From: JAPLJQ01 sp037143735 | GTDB lineage: Bacteria; Desulfobacterota; Syntrophia; Syntrophales; UBA2185 | DNA: 18,345 nucleotides | Direction of reading: 5' to 3' | NCBI GenBank assembly: GCA_037143735.1 | Contig: JBAWYD010000046.1 | Span: 1 to 18,345, forward strand | Shown here: positions 1 to 8,391 of the stretch, piece after piece | How the letters are laid out: each line of letters opens with the position of its first letter | How positions within the stretch are numbered: position 1 is the first letter of the stretch | Program-made: the position numbers and the translations under genes | Notes under the pieces: model-generated | Database searches by the model: none | What the model was told of the DNA's origin: nothing | The model's input: the letters and a program-made list of their open reading frames with translations, nothing else

Positions 1-311
1 AATTCATTCATAAAGATCCGTGGGCTTATACCGTAACGGTTATAGTTTCTCGAAATATCCTTCAGGGGATGTGGTCTTGGAACTGTCTCTTTGGGGTATT
101 TACCGTGACCGGCATATCTTTTCTGTGGGATCGTGATATGCGTATCACTGATCAAATCCGGGTGTGCGGAATTCAGACAGTCGAGAAGTCGAACGTCATA
201 TCCATTGTTGCGTAGGATGCTGGCAATATAGAGGAGGCCTATTGGTTTTATCCAAAAGTCATAGGCTGCAAAATCATATATCCAAGGATTGATTAAAAGG
301 ATGCTTTTCAT
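1..311 (-). CDS. B12-binding-domain radical SAM protein, N-terminal part (runs off the window)
   Basis: The reverse strand is open from an ATG at 309-311 to the window edge, giving 103 residues with no stop. The start reads MKSILLINPWIYDFAAYDFW, followed by KPIGLLYIASILRNNGYDV and LLDC. This is the pattern of the Rossmann-like cobalamin-binding domain at the front of many anaerobe radical SAM proteins: a first beta strand (SILLINP), a PxGLLYIAS helix and a second strand ending in a conserved Asp. The radical SAM CxxxCxxC motif would lie beyond the window, so the radical SAM half is inferred from family resemblance. A weak Shine-Dalgarno (AAGGG) lies about 11 nt upstream. The gene is divergent from dtd. 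The substrate cannot be told from this fragment. Confidence 0.8.
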   Translation of the reverse strand, partial: MKSILLINPWIYDFAAYDFWIKPIGLLYIASILRNNGYDVRLLDCLNSAHPDLISDTHITIPQKRYAGHGKYPKETVPRPHPLKDISRNYNRYGISPRIFMNE

Positions 312-420
312 GCTGTTTGTAACCCTTAGCACACTCAGCCATATATGCCAACTGTGAATTAATTAAAAGACTTAAATCAAGGACAGTTTATATGTTCAGA
401 GAAAAGACTTGAAGGAGAAA

Positions 421-513
421 ATGATAACTGCTAACATATGCCGCCCGCGTCTCCAAAGCGTTACTTCCGTATGGCAGAGCCCATATAGCGTGTTTAAATT
501 CAGGTGGAGATAA
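421..513 (+). CDS. possible 30-codon upstream ORF before dtd
   Basis: An ATG at 421 opens a 30-codon frame ending in TAA at 511-513, three bases before the dtd start codon. A purine-rich GAAGGAG sits just upstream, with only about 3 nt between it and the ATG, which is short. The peptide begins MITANICRPRLQSVTSVWQS and is basic with several Arg and Trp residues; I recognise no family. Its last codons overlap the dtd ribosome binding site, so if translated it could couple to or tune dtd translation. It may equally be chance: the frame is short and nothing shows conservation. Confidence 0.25.
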   Translation: MITANICRPRLQSVTSVWQSPYSVFKFRWR

Positions 514-516
514 AAG

Positions 517-966
517 ATGCGTGTTGTTGTTCAGAGGGTAGACAGAGCCGTGGTCGGGGTGGAAGGGCGCGAGATTTCCAAGATTGGAAAAGGCCTTCTG
601 GTTTTTTTAGGCGTGGAAAAGGGAGATCATCAACAAGATTCAGACTACCTCCTTGAAAAAATCATTACTCTGAGAGTCTTTGAAGATTCGGAAGGAAAAA
701 TGAATCTATCCCTTCTTGATGTTGCAGGAGAAATGCTTATTGTGTCCCAGTTTACCCTTTTGGGGGATTGTCGGAAAGGAAGAAGACCGTCCTTTGTTCG
801 TGCGGAAGCACAGGAGGAAGCAAAGAAACTCTATCATTACTTTATCGTTCAGGGACAGCAAAGAATCAAACATGCATATGGAGGAGAATTTCAGGCCATG
901 ATGAAGATCGAAAGCGTTAATGACGGTCCCGTAACAATACTTCTTGACAGCAGGAAGAATTTTTAA
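517..966 (+). CDS. dtd: D-aminoacyl-tRNA deacylase (DTD)
   Basis: The 149-residue protein hydrolyses D-amino acids (and glycine mischarged on tRNA-Ala) from tRNA in the cytoplasm, a chiral proofreading step. The start MRVVVQRVDRA is typical of the family, as are SQFTL at residues 77-81 and NDGPVT at 135-140, which carries the Gly-cisPro pair (G137-P138) that reads substrate chirality. The length matches the usual 145-150 residues. The start is set by a good Shine-Dalgarno (AGGTGGAG) 7 nt upstream. It is the first recognised gene of the plus-strand run, and its TAA overlaps the ATG of the next gene by one base (TAATG), implying coupled translation. No convincing promoter was found upstream. 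Confidence 0.96.
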   Translation: MRVVVQRVDRAVVGVEGREISKIGKGLLVFLGVEKGDHQQDSDYLLEKIITLRVFEDSEGKMNLSLLDVAGEMLIVSQFTLLGDCRKGRRPSFVRAEAQEEAKKLYHYFIVQGQQRIKHAYGGEFQAMMKIESVNDGPVTILLDSRKNF

Positions 967-1442
967 TGAATGTAATACCCCAGTGCAACATCAGAATTGA
1001 CAAGGAAGGTGCCTGGTATTACGGAGAAGAAGAGATATTTAGAAGAGAAATAGTCCTTTTATTCTATGAAAACCTGAAACAGGATCAGTCGGGAATGTAC
1101 CTGATTGAACTGGGAGATGAAAAGTGTTACGTTGAAGTCGAAGACACCCCTTTTGTTGTAAAATCGGTGAATCATACTTTATCCGAAGGTAATAATGGAG
1201 AGGCCATTTACCTTTATCTGTCTGATGGAACGTTTGAAGTATTAGATCCCGGCACTCTCTGTGTTGGAAAGGAGAATGTCCTTTATTGTACAATAAGGAG
1301 CAAAGCATTCAGAACGCGATTTTCAAGGGCAAGTTATTATCAGATCGCCCATTATATAGAACACGACTTTAAAAGTGACACATATTTCATTTCCCTGAAC
1401 GGAAAGTCTTTCTATATCAAAAAGAGCTTTGAAAATTGTTGA
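966..1442 (+). CDS. DUF1285-like protein of unknown function
   Basis: A 158-residue soluble protein with no signal peptide or membrane segment. The N-terminus (CNIRIDKEGAWYYGEEEIFR) followed by LFYENL, then a YVEVEDTPFVVKSV segment near residues 55-68, fits my memory of DUF1285: a short beta-rich family with a W-x-x-G pattern at the start and a conserved E-D-x-P-F. Its biochemical role is unknown and I assign none. It starts on the last base of the dtd stop codon and ends 58 nt before guaB, so it is almost certainly co-transcribed with both. The family assignment is from pattern memory and a profile search would settle it. Confidence 0.72.
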   Translation: MNVIPQCNIRIDKEGAWYYGEEEIFRREIVLLFYENLKQDQSGMYLIELGDEKCYVEVEDTPFVVKSVNHTLSEGNNGEAIYLYLSDGTFEVLDPGTLCVGKENVLYCTIRSKAFRTRFSRASYYQIAHYIEHDFKSDTYFISLNGKSFYIKKSFENC

Positions 1443-1489
1443 ATGCAATTTTGAAAAGCTTATCAACTTGTTTCACTTTCAAAAAAAAT

Positions 1490-1495
1490 GGAGGC
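1490..1495 (+). promoter_or_regulatory. Shine-Dalgarno deciding the guaB start
   Basis: A GGAGG-containing purine tract follows an A-rich run and ends about 5 nt before the ATG at 1501. The upstream in-frame ATG at 1429 has no such signal and lies inside the end of the previous gene, so this site decides the start at 1501. Confidence 0.8.
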
Positions 1496-1500
1496 ATACG

Positions 1501-2961
1501 ATGCTGGAAGATGATATTAAAGAGGCCTTGACATTTGACGACCTTCTTCTTGTTCCCCTTGAGTCAAATATACTCCCCAAAAATGTGGACACATCTACAC
1601 GGTTAACAAACAATATTACCCTGAATATTCCCATCGTAAGTGCGGCGATGGATACCGTAACGGAGTCCGGCACAGCCATATGTCTAGCACAGGGGGGAGG
1701 GATAGGAATTATCCATCGTAACATGAGTATAGAGAAACAGGTGATTGAAGTAGATAAAGTTAAAAAATCGGAAAGCGGAATGATCGTCGATCCGATTACC
1801 ATAGAGCCCGAGCAGAAAGTTCATCAGGCGCTTGATCTGATGACAAAGTACAGGATATCCGGAGTTCCCGTTGTTAAAAACCGAAGACTCGTTGGCATTC
1901 TGACAAACCGGGATCTTCGGTTTGAATCGAATCTTGATCAGACGGTATCCGAAGTGATGACAAAAGAAAATCTTGTTACCGTATCATCGAATATCAGCCT
2001 GGAGGAGTCAAAAATACTTTTGCACAAACACAGGATAGAAAAGCTTTTGGTGGTCGATGATGCATACAATCTGAAAGGCATGATCACCATAAAAGACATT
2101 GAAAAGATAAGAAAATATCCCAGTGCCAGCAAGGATTCTCTGGGCCGGTTGAGGGTTGGTGCTGCCGTGGGTATTATGGACAGAGAAAAAAGAATTGATG
2201 CCATGATAACAGCAGGTGCAGACGTGATTCTCATAGACACGTCCCATGGTCACACAGCAAGTGTCATGGATGCTGTAAGAGATACGAAGGCTAATTTTCC
2301 AAAATGTGAACTTATTGCAGGCAATGTGGCAACATCGGATGGCGCTAAAGCTCTCATTGAAGCTGGAGCCGATGCCGTTAAAGTTGGCGTAGGTCCGGGT
2401 TCCATATGCACGACGCGGATTATAGCCGGTGTCGGGGTGCCCCAAATGAGCGCCATCAGAGATGCCGCCAAGGTAGCTGAGAAATATGGTATCCCGATCA
2501 TTGCAGATGGGGGCATAAAGTATTCGGGAGATGTCGTTAAAGCCCTTGCGGCAGGTTCTCATACGGTTATGATCGGGAGTCTTTTTGCCGGGACGGAAGA
2601 AAGTCCGGGGGAAACGATCCTCTTTCAGGGAAGGAGCTATAAGGTGTACCGTGGCATGGGGTCCCTTGAGGCTATGAAGCTTGGTAGCATGGACAGATAC
2701 TATCACGATGAAGGTGAGACAAGCTCAAAAATGGTTCCGGAAGGCATTGAGGGCAGGGTGCCTTTCAGAGGTTCGCTGTTTGCAAGCCTTCATCAGCTGG
2801 TGGGAGGATTAAGAGCGGGGATGGGATATGTCGGTTGCAGAACGATCAAGGAATTGCGGGAAAAAACGAGATTCATTCGCATCACATCTGCGGGTCTGCG
2901 GGAAAGCCATGTCCATGATGTCATCATCACAAAGGAAGCCCCCAATTACTGGATGGATTGA
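1501..2961 (+). CDS. guaB: IMP dehydrogenase
   Basis: This 486-residue enzyme oxidises IMP to XMP with NAD+, the committed step of GMP synthesis. The start at 1501 (MLEDDIKEALTFDDLLLVP) matches the family N-terminus. The (beta/alpha)8 barrel begins there and is interrupted by two CBS domains at about residues 95-205 (the Bateman regulatory module). The catalytic loop GPGSICTTR at 298-306 holds Cys303. The mobile flap carries the Arg399-Tyr400 dyad within MDRYYHDEG, followed by EGIEGRV. Length and order match full-length bacterial GuaB, with no damage. It sits between a DUF1285 gene and dnaE, 7 nt from the latter; guaA, often adjacent, is not in this window. Confidence 0.98.
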   Translation: MLEDDIKEALTFDDLLLVPLESNILPKNVDTSTRLTNNITLNIPIVSAAMDTVTESGTAICLAQGGGIGIIHRNMSIEKQVIEVDKVKKSESGMIVDPITIEPEQKVHQALDLMTKYRISGVPVVKNRRLVGILTNRDLRFESNLDQTVSEVMTKENLVTVSSNISLEESKILLHKHRIEKLLVVDDAYNLKGMITIKDIEKIRKYPSASKDSLGRLRVGAAVGIMDREKRIDAMITAGADVILIDTSHGHTASVMDAVRDTKANFPKCELIAGNVATSDGAKALIEAGADAVKVGVGPGSICTTRIIAGVGVPQMSAIRDAAKVAEKYGIPIIADGGIKYSGDVVKALAAGSHTVMIGSLFAGTEESPGETILFQGRSYKVYRGMGSLEAMKLGSMDRYYHDEGETSSKMVPEGIEGRVPFRGSLFASLHQLVGGLRAGMGYVGCRTIKELREKTRFIRITSAGLRESHVHDVIITKEAPNYWMD

Positions 2962-2968
2962 TTGAATC

Positions 2969-5900
2969 ATGGAACGCGCCAAGTTTGTTCATCTACACGT
3001 CCATACACAATATAGCCTGTTAGACGGTACCATCCGACTCGATCATTTGTTCCGAAAGGCAAAAGAGTATGGGATGCATGCTGTGGCCATGACAGATCAT
3101 GGTAATATTTTTGGAGCAATAGATTTTTATCAGAATGCTCAAAAATATGGCATCAAACCCATTATCGGTTGCGAATTATACGTCGCACCGAAAAGCCGTT
3201 TTGATAAGAATGCGCAAGGAGCCGGAGAGAGTTCACGTCATTTGATCGTCCTTGTCAAAAACATGAACGGATACAAGAATCTCATGAAATTGTCAACGGC
3301 GGGATACCTCGAAGGATTTTACTATCGTCCCCGGGTAGACAAGGAGATTCTGGCTCAACATCATGAGGGATTGATAGGATTGAGTGCCTGCCTTCATGGG
3401 GAGGTTTCCGATTTGATCGTGAAAGGAAATATGAATGCAGCAAAAAAGGCGGCTAACGATTATCAGGATATCTTCGGCGAGAATAATTATTATCTTGAGA
3501 TCATGGAAAATGGTTTGAACGAACAGAAAACGGCAAACGAAGGTCTCATGAAAATTAGCAGGGAACTATCCATTCCTCTCGTGGCAACCAATGACTGCCA
3601 TTATATTGATCGGGAAGACGCCGAGGCTCATGAAGTTCTGTTATGTATTCAGACGGGAAAAACCCTTGAAGACCGTGACAGAATGAGGTTCGGAACGGAT
3701 CAGTTCTTCTTCAGATCTCCTGAAAAGATGATGCAATTATTTAAATATGCTCCAGAAGCAATTGATAATACAGTCGATATTGCAGATAAATGTAACCTGT
3801 TCCTTGATTTCGGTCGAATATCCCTTCCGCATTTTGAGATCAGCACAGGTGAAACATTGGATGAGCATTTATGCTCTCTGGCAAAAAAGGGGCTTGAAAT
3901 ATTATTACCTGCAATTTTAAAAGGCAGAAATGGCGATCGGGAAGAGGAAAAATATGTAAGACGTCTCGAAGAAGAACTTGACATGATCAGATCTATGGGA
4001 TTCGCAGGATATTTTCTTATTGTATCCGATTTTGTGAATTACGCCAAACGGAAGAATATCCCAGTTGGACCGGGTAGAGGATCAGCCGCAGGAAGTCTTG
4101 TCGCTTATGCGATAGGCATAACAAATATTGATCCTATACGCTACGGCCTTTTCTTTGAAAGATTTCTGAATCCAGACCGGATTAGTATGCCGGATATTGA
4201 CATCGATTTTTGTCAGGATGGTCGTGATGATATCATCAGATATGTGACACAAAAATATGGAAGTGATCGTGTTGCACAGATTATAACCTTCGGAAAGATG
4301 CAGGCAAAAGCGGTTGTCAGAGACGTCGGAAGAGCGATGAACATCTCTTATGGAGAGGTGGATACCATCGCCAAGCTGATTCCCAATGTACCGAATATTT
4401 CTCTTGAGGCGGCCATACAGATTGAACCCCGCCTCAGGGAAGAAGAGAAAAAAAGCGAAAAGATAAAAAAACTTCTGACATTTTCGCGATCTCTTGAAGG
4501 GTTGAACCGTCACGCATCCACTCATGCGGCCGGCGTCGTGATTTCGGATTTACCACTTGTTGAACGCATACCTTTATATAAAAGCCCGAAAGATGAAGTG
4601 GTCACCCAGTTTTCCATGAATGATCTTCAGGCAGTGGGGTTGACTAAATTTGATTTTCTGGGTTTGAAGACGCTGACGGTAATTAAAAATGCCCTCAATT
4701 TCATCGATAAGGGAAAGGGGATCGTAATCGATATCAACTCTATCCACCTTGACGACTTAGAGACGTATCAGCTACTCATGAGGGGGGATACTGACGGCGT
4801 TTTTCAGTTGGAAAGCTCCGGCATGAAAGATATTCTTGTTAATATGAGGCCGGATTGTATCGAAGATATCATTGCACTGATAGCCCTTTATCGTCCCGGT
4901 CCGATGAACATGGTTCCGGAGTTTATTTCGCGCAAACAGGGAAAGACAAAAATTGTCTATGAAATACAAGAGCTTGAAAACATATTAAAAGAAACGTATG
5001 GTGTCATTGTGTACCAGGAACAGGTTATGCAAATTGCCAGTGCTGTCGGAAATTACACCATGGCTGAAGCTGATATACTCAGAAAGGTAATGAGTAAGAA
5101 AAAACCTTCTGAGATGGAGAAAGAAAAACCGAAATTTTTAAAGGGTGCAGAAAATAAAAATATACCGGAGAAAAAGGCCAGAAAAATATGGGAACAGATG
5201 GAAACCTTTGCAGAGTATGGATTTAACAAATCTCACAGTACCGCCTACGCCATGATTTCTTATCAGACGGCCTACCTTAAAGCGAATCATCCTGTTGAAT
5301 TCATGGCGGCTCTCCTTACAAGTGAAAAGGACAACAGAGACAAAATCATCAAATATATCGGCAGTTGCAAAGAAATTGGGATTAACGTCCTGCCTCCCGA
5401 TATAAATGAATCCATGAGTGATTTTAGTGTTTCCGGTGAGCATATTCGGTTTGGTCTTGCTGCTGTGAAAAATGTGGGCGTTGGAGCCATCGATTCGATT
5501 ATTTCTTCGAGAGAAGAGGGAGATAATTTCAAATCATATTATGATTTTTGTAACCGTATTGACCTCAAGAAAATGAATAAGCGAATGATTGAAAGCCTGA
5601 TAAAATGTGGCGCTTTCGATTCGACAGGTAATAAAAGGCGTCAATTGATGGAATGCTATGAAGGAATTATGGATTGGGCCCAAAGACGTGTTAAGGAGCG
5701 GTCTTGTGGACAGGCCAGTTTTTTTGAAAACTTTTCGGATGGTCAGAAAAATGATGAGATATTTACCATAGAATACGACATACCCAATGTTCCAGAATGG
5801 GACCATCGTGAATTGCTCGCTTATGAAAAAGAGACACTCGGTTTTTACATTACAGGCCATCCTCTGCTGAGATTTACCGAAAAACTTATTACCGCTACAA

Positions 5901-6436
5901 ATGCCGATTCATCAACCATCAACTTAAAAAAGGATCGGGAAAACGTGACACTTGGAGGTGTTGTCAGCGGCATCCGGGAAGTTACGACCCGGAAAAAAGA
6001 CGTTATGGCTTATGTAACTATTGAAGATATGAAGGGGGCTGTTACTGTCATTTTTTTTGCCGAAATCTACAGGAAATCATTTGATCTTCTTCATAGCGAT
6101 GATCCGATTATTATAAAAGGCGTTATTGATGCAGGCGAGGAAGGGGTTAAAATCATTGCTTCTGAAGTCAGCACCCTGAGTGATGACATGGCGCTGTCTT
6201 CTTGTCGTGCCGTTCGTTTCAAGATAGATGTTTCGGAAATAACATCAGATGATATTGATATATTACATGAACTTCTTCTGAAACACAGAGGTAAATCGGA
6301 CGGTTTTATTTATATCATGGATGATCAAAGTGAAGTCGTTATTTATCTCGGTAATGATTTCAGGCTTGAATTAACAGATTCCCTGAAAGAAGAAGCTGAT
6401 CGTATTCTGGGTGTCGGATCGACACAATTTTTCTGA
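2969..6436 (+). CDS. dnaE: DNA polymerase III alpha subunit
   Basis: The replicative polymerase catalytic subunit, 1155 residues, close to the E. coli length. The N-terminal PHP domain (about 1-280) keeps all nine expected metal ligands: His10, His12, Asp19, His44, Glu69, His91, Cys141, Asp209 and His211. The polymerase core follows: the GPGRGSAAGS element at about 368-377, catalytic Asp409 and Asp411 in PDIDIDF, and a third acidic residue Asp562 in KFDFLGLKTL. The C-terminal part holds a likely internal beta-clamp-binding motif QASFF (915-919) and an OB fold (about 990-1070). The ATG follows the guaB stop by 7 nt with only a weak ribosome site, suggesting coupling. It is DnaE type, with no embedded DEDD exonuclease as in PolC. 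Confidence 0.98.
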   Translation: MERAKFVHLHVHTQYSLLDGTIRLDHLFRKAKEYGMHAVAMTDHGNIFGAIDFYQNAQKYGIKPIIGCELYVAPKSRFDKNAQGAGESSRHLIVLVKNMNGYKNLMKLSTAGYLEGFYYRPRVDKEILAQHHEGLIGLSACLHGEVSDLIVKGNMNAAKKAANDYQDIFGENNYYLEIMENGLNEQKTANEGLMKISRELSIPLVATNDCHYIDREDAEAHEVLLCIQTGKTLEDRDRMRFGTDQFFFRSPEKMMQLFKYAPEAIDNTVDIADKCNLFLDFGRISLPHFEISTGETLDEHLCSLAKKGLEILLPAILKGRNGDREEEKYVRRLEEELDMIRSMGFAGYFLIVSDFVNYAKRKNIPVGPGRGSAAGSLVAYAIGITNIDPIRYGLFFERFLNPDRISMPDIDIDFCQDGRDDIIRYVTQKYGSDRVAQIITFGKMQAKAVVRDVGRAMNISYGEVDTIAKLIPNVPNISLEAAIQIEPRLREEEKKSEKIKKLLTFSRSLEGLNRHASTHAAGVVISDLPLVERIPLYKSPKDEVVTQFSMNDLQAVGLTKFDFLGLKTLTVIKNALNFIDKGKGIVIDINSIHLDDLETYQLLMRGDTDGVFQLESSGMKDILVNMRPDCIEDIIALIALYRPGPMNMVPEFISRKQGKTKIVYEIQELENILKETYGVIVYQEQVMQIASAVGNYTMAEADILRKVMSKKKPSEMEKEKPKFLKGAENKNIPEKKARKIWEQMETFAEYGFNKSHSTAYAMISYQTAYLKANHPVEFMAALLTSEKDNRDKIIKYIGSCKEIGINVLPPDINESMSDFSVSGEHIRFGLAAVKNVGVGAIDSIISSREEGDNFKSYYDFCNRIDLKKMNKRMIESLIKCGAFDSTGNKRRQLMECYEGIMDWAQRRVKERSCGQASFFENFSDGQKNDEIFTIEYDIPNVPEWDHRELLAYEKETLGFYITGHPLLRFTEKLITATNADSSTINLKKDRENVTLGGVVSGIREVTTRKKDVMAYVTIEDMKGAVTVIFFAEIYRKSFDLLHSDDPIIIKGVIDAGEEGVKIIASEVSTLSDDMALSSCRAVRFKIDVSEITSDDIDILHELLLKHRGKSDGFIYIMDDQSEVVIYLGNDFRLELTDSLKEEADRILGVGSTQFF

Positions 6437-6461
6437 TTCAGATCAGGAAAGACATAGCCTC

Positions 6462-7184
6462 ATGAAGTTTCAGGAAAGGTTTTATAGAAACAGAATATAT
6501 AATAAATTACTTAAAGAATTTAATATAACTGTCCGTGAAACCGATCTATTTATATTGTCCGATGCCGATTTTTCAGATGTTGCTTTAACGTCCGTATATA
6601 AGCACCGTGCATATATTGAATCGTACATCAAATATTGCCCGGATTTTTTGACCTCCCTCACACCTCTCAAAGATGACTTTTTTGCACCGGATATTGTAAG
6701 AGATATGTTAAAAGCAGCAAACCTTGCCAATGTTGGTCCCATGGCTGCCGTTGCCGGGGCGATTGCAGATTATGTGGGTCGCGATATTCTTCTTCTTGAA
6801 TCAAAAAATGTCATTGTTGAAAACGGAGGCGATATTTTCATAAGAACAGAAGAGCAAGTGACGGTCGGAGTTTTTGCCGGCGATTCTCCACTTTCATACA
6901 AAGTCAGGATTAAGATAAGGCCTGAACAAATGCCAGTTGGGATTTGCACCTCATCAGGTACGGTTGGTCATTCATTTAGTTATGGCAGGGCGGATGCGGT
7001 TTGTATTTTAGCAAAAACCGCAGCCATTGCAGATGCAGCGGCAACAGCGATAGGAAACATTGTGAAGCAAAAGAAAGATATCAGAAAAGCTCTCAATAGG
7101 GGGCGCAAGATAAAAGAGGTATCAGGAATTCTGATTATTGTTGGAGATCAACTCGGCGCTTGTGGCGACATAGAGCTGGTGTAA
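6462..7184 (+). CDS. UPF0280 family protein (ApbE-like fold)
   Basis: A 240-residue protein of the UPF0280 family. The sequence MKFQERFYRN at the chosen ATG matches the usual start; an AGGAAAG ribosome site lies 10-11 nt upstream. An in-frame GTG at 6411 would add 17 residues overlapping dnaE and is less likely. Distant kinship to ApbE flavin transferases is suggested by NGGDI (121-125), TSSGTVGHS (163-171) and the alanine-rich ADAAATAIG (190-198), which resembles the ADALATA segment of ApbE. The ApbE HIIDP-type motif is absent, so flavin transfer should not be assumed. It lies 25 nt after dnaE and is the last gene of the plus-strand run. Function unknown. Confidence 0.85.
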   Translation: MKFQERFYRNRIYNKLLKEFNITVRETDLFILSDADFSDVALTSVYKHRAYIESYIKYCPDFLTSLTPLKDDFFAPDIVRDMLKAANLANVGPMAAVAGAIADYVGRDILLLESKNVIVENGGDIFIRTEEQVTVGVFAGDSPLSYKVRIKIRPEQMPVGICTSSGTVGHSFSYGRADAVCILAKTAAIADAAATAIGNIVKQKKDIRKALNRGRKIKEVSGILIIVGDQLGACGDIELV

Positions 7185-7274
7185 TTATGGGTCCATTATA
7201 GTTTACATAACATATCTTATACGACACATAATGTCAGGGCAAAGGCGTCAGTTAATTTCGGTATGCTCTACGCT

Positions 7275-8222
7275 CTACAGACCTTCCTCGGATAATTTCT
7301 TGATGAGCTGAATTTGTTTTTCACTCAATTTTTTCGGAACCTCAACGGTGATTTTAACGAACTGATCACCCTTACCGGAACTCTTCAAGCCAGGAACGCC
7401 ATAACCCTTCATTCGAATTTTGGTATTATTCTGAGTACCTGGGGAGACTCTGATTCTTTTTATGGAACCATCAATGCTTGGTACGTCTATTGTTGTTCCT
7501 AAAACTGCCTGAGAGTATTTTATTGATTTTTCAATATAGAGATCGTTCCCATCTCGTGCAAAAATCGGATGGGGAAGAATGTTGATATTCAGATATAAAT
7601 CACCAGGGGTACCTCCATCAATGCCGGAGGCGCCTTTTCCGGATAGCCTCAGCTTTTTACCTGTGTTTATCCCCGGCGGAATTTTGATGTTGACTTCCTC
7701 AACATGATCTTCTTTTTGCAGGGCCAGCTTTTTTTCTGCACCTATAACGGATTCTTCGAGGCTGATAGAGAGATTATACTGAAGATCCTGGCCCTTCTGA
7801 GGCATATGAGAAAAGCGCTGTCCGCCACCTGTGAAAAGATCAGCAAACGGGTCACCACCCGTATCGGAATATCTTTCTCCCCGGGACGTTGTTCTGAATG
7901 TCCTTGCGCCGCCTCTCCTGAAGCCCCCAAAACCTAAATTTCTTAAAATATCGTCAAGATCGACATTCCTGAAGATATCTTCCTGGGAGTATTGCTGCCT
8001 GAACTGTTCTGCAGATCCGAACATGTCGTAATTCTTTCGTTTTTCAGAGTCGCTAAGCACAGCGTATGCTTCACTGATTTTTTTAAAGTTCTCTTCTGCT
8101 GTCTTATTATTAGGGTTTTTGTCCGGATGCCACTTCAGGGCGAGCTTCCGGTAGGCCTTTTTTATGTCATCTGAACCTGCTTGTTTATCGACACCCAGAA
8201 TGTTATAATAATCTTCAGCCAT
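7275..8222 (-). CDS. cbpA: DnaJ-family co-chaperone, CbpA type (no zinc finger)
   Basis: A 315-residue J-domain protein that would stimulate the ATPase of DnaK and deliver substrates. The J domain occupies about residues 4-70 with the invariant His32-Pro33-Asp34. A Gly/Phe-rich linker with FGGFRRGG follows, then two C-terminal beta domains (about 140-310), with IPPGINTGKKLRLSGKG in the first. The CxxCxGxG zinc repeats of true DnaJ are missing, which makes it the CbpA/DnaJ2 type; the gene symbol rests on that architecture. A strong GGAGGG site lies 11 nt before the ATG and a sigma70 promoter stands close upstream. It is a single-gene unit convergent with the dnaE operon. No dnaK, grpE or CbpM partner is visible here. 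Confidence 0.93.
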   Translation of the reverse strand: MAEDYYNILGVDKQAGSDDIKKAYRKLALKWHPDKNPNNKTAEENFKKISEAYAVLSDSEKRKNYDMFGSAEQFRQQYSQEDIFRNVDLDDILRNLGFGGFRRGGARTFRTTSRGERYSDTGGDPFADLFTGGGQRFSHMPQKGQDLQYNLSISLEESVIGAEKKLALQKEDHVEEVNIKIPPGINTGKKLRLSGKGASGIDGGTPGDLYLNINILPHPIFARDGNDLYIEKSIKYSQAVLGTTIDVPSIDGSIKRIRVSPGTQNNTKIRMKGYGVPGLKSSGKGDQFVKITVEVPKKLSEKQIQLIKKLSEEGL

Positions 8223-8256
8223 TGTTATCTTAACCCTCCTACCCCATTATAGTAGT

Positions 8257-8285
8257 AAAATACCCATTCTTTAAAAATATGTCAA
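8257..8285 (-). promoter_or_regulatory. sigma70-type promoter of the dnaJ-like gene
   Basis: On the minus strand a perfect -35 TTGACA (8280-8285) is followed after 17 nt by a -10 TATTTT (8257-8262). The predicted transcript would start near 8250, leaving a leader of about 28 nt that contains the GGAGGG ribosome site. A second -10-like TATAAT lies at 8246-8251 but is 28 nt from the -35. No CIRCE element was seen. Confidence 0.65.
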
Positions 8286-8321
8286 GTATCTAATACTAAA
8301 ACCACTTGAAATCATTATGAC

Positions 8322-8376
8322 TTACTGGATCACACGCATTGAATGCACCCCTTGAATCAATAAGGGTCACCAGTAA
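8322..8376. repeat. nested inverted repeats (possible three-way-junction RNA)
   Basis: An outer 7-bp pair, TTACTGG (8322-8328) and CCAGTAA (8370-8376), encloses 41 nt. Within it lie two further pairs: GCATT-G-AATGC (8336-8346) and CCCTT with AAGGG (8349-8353 and 8362-8366, 8-nt loop). The arrangement can be drawn as a three-way junction on either strand. No U-tract follows in either direction, so it is not a standard terminator. Confidence 0.45.
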
Positions 8377-8391
8377 CAATAAATCCGATGC

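Noticed and set aside
312..420. Promoter for dtd or for the divergent radical SAM gene
   Set aside because: AT-rich with TATAT-like boxes, but no properly spaced -35/-10 pair on either strand.
1451..1482. TTGAAA/TTTCAA inverted repeat before guaB as a riboswitch or operator
   Set aside because: Six-base arms with a 20-nt spacer in AT-rich DNA are expected by chance; no known riboswitch motif seen.
1429..1500. Upstream in-frame ATG giving guaB 24 extra residues
   Set aside because: No ribosome site, overlaps the previous gene, and the extra residues do not match the IMP dehydrogenase N-terminus; the ATG at 1501 has GGAGG.
2008..2706. 232-codon minus-strand open frame opposite guaB
   Set aside because: Antisense shadow of a strongly conserved gene; translation looks like no known family and has no ribosome site context.
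6411..6461. GTG start extending the UPF0280 protein by 17 residues into dnaE
   Set aside because: The ATG at 6462 matches the family start and has AGGAAAG upstream.
7185..7274. Bidirectional terminator between UPF0280 and dnaJ
   Set aside because: Only a 4-bp pair (GACA/TGTC near 7223-7236) without a T-run; not enough to call a terminator.
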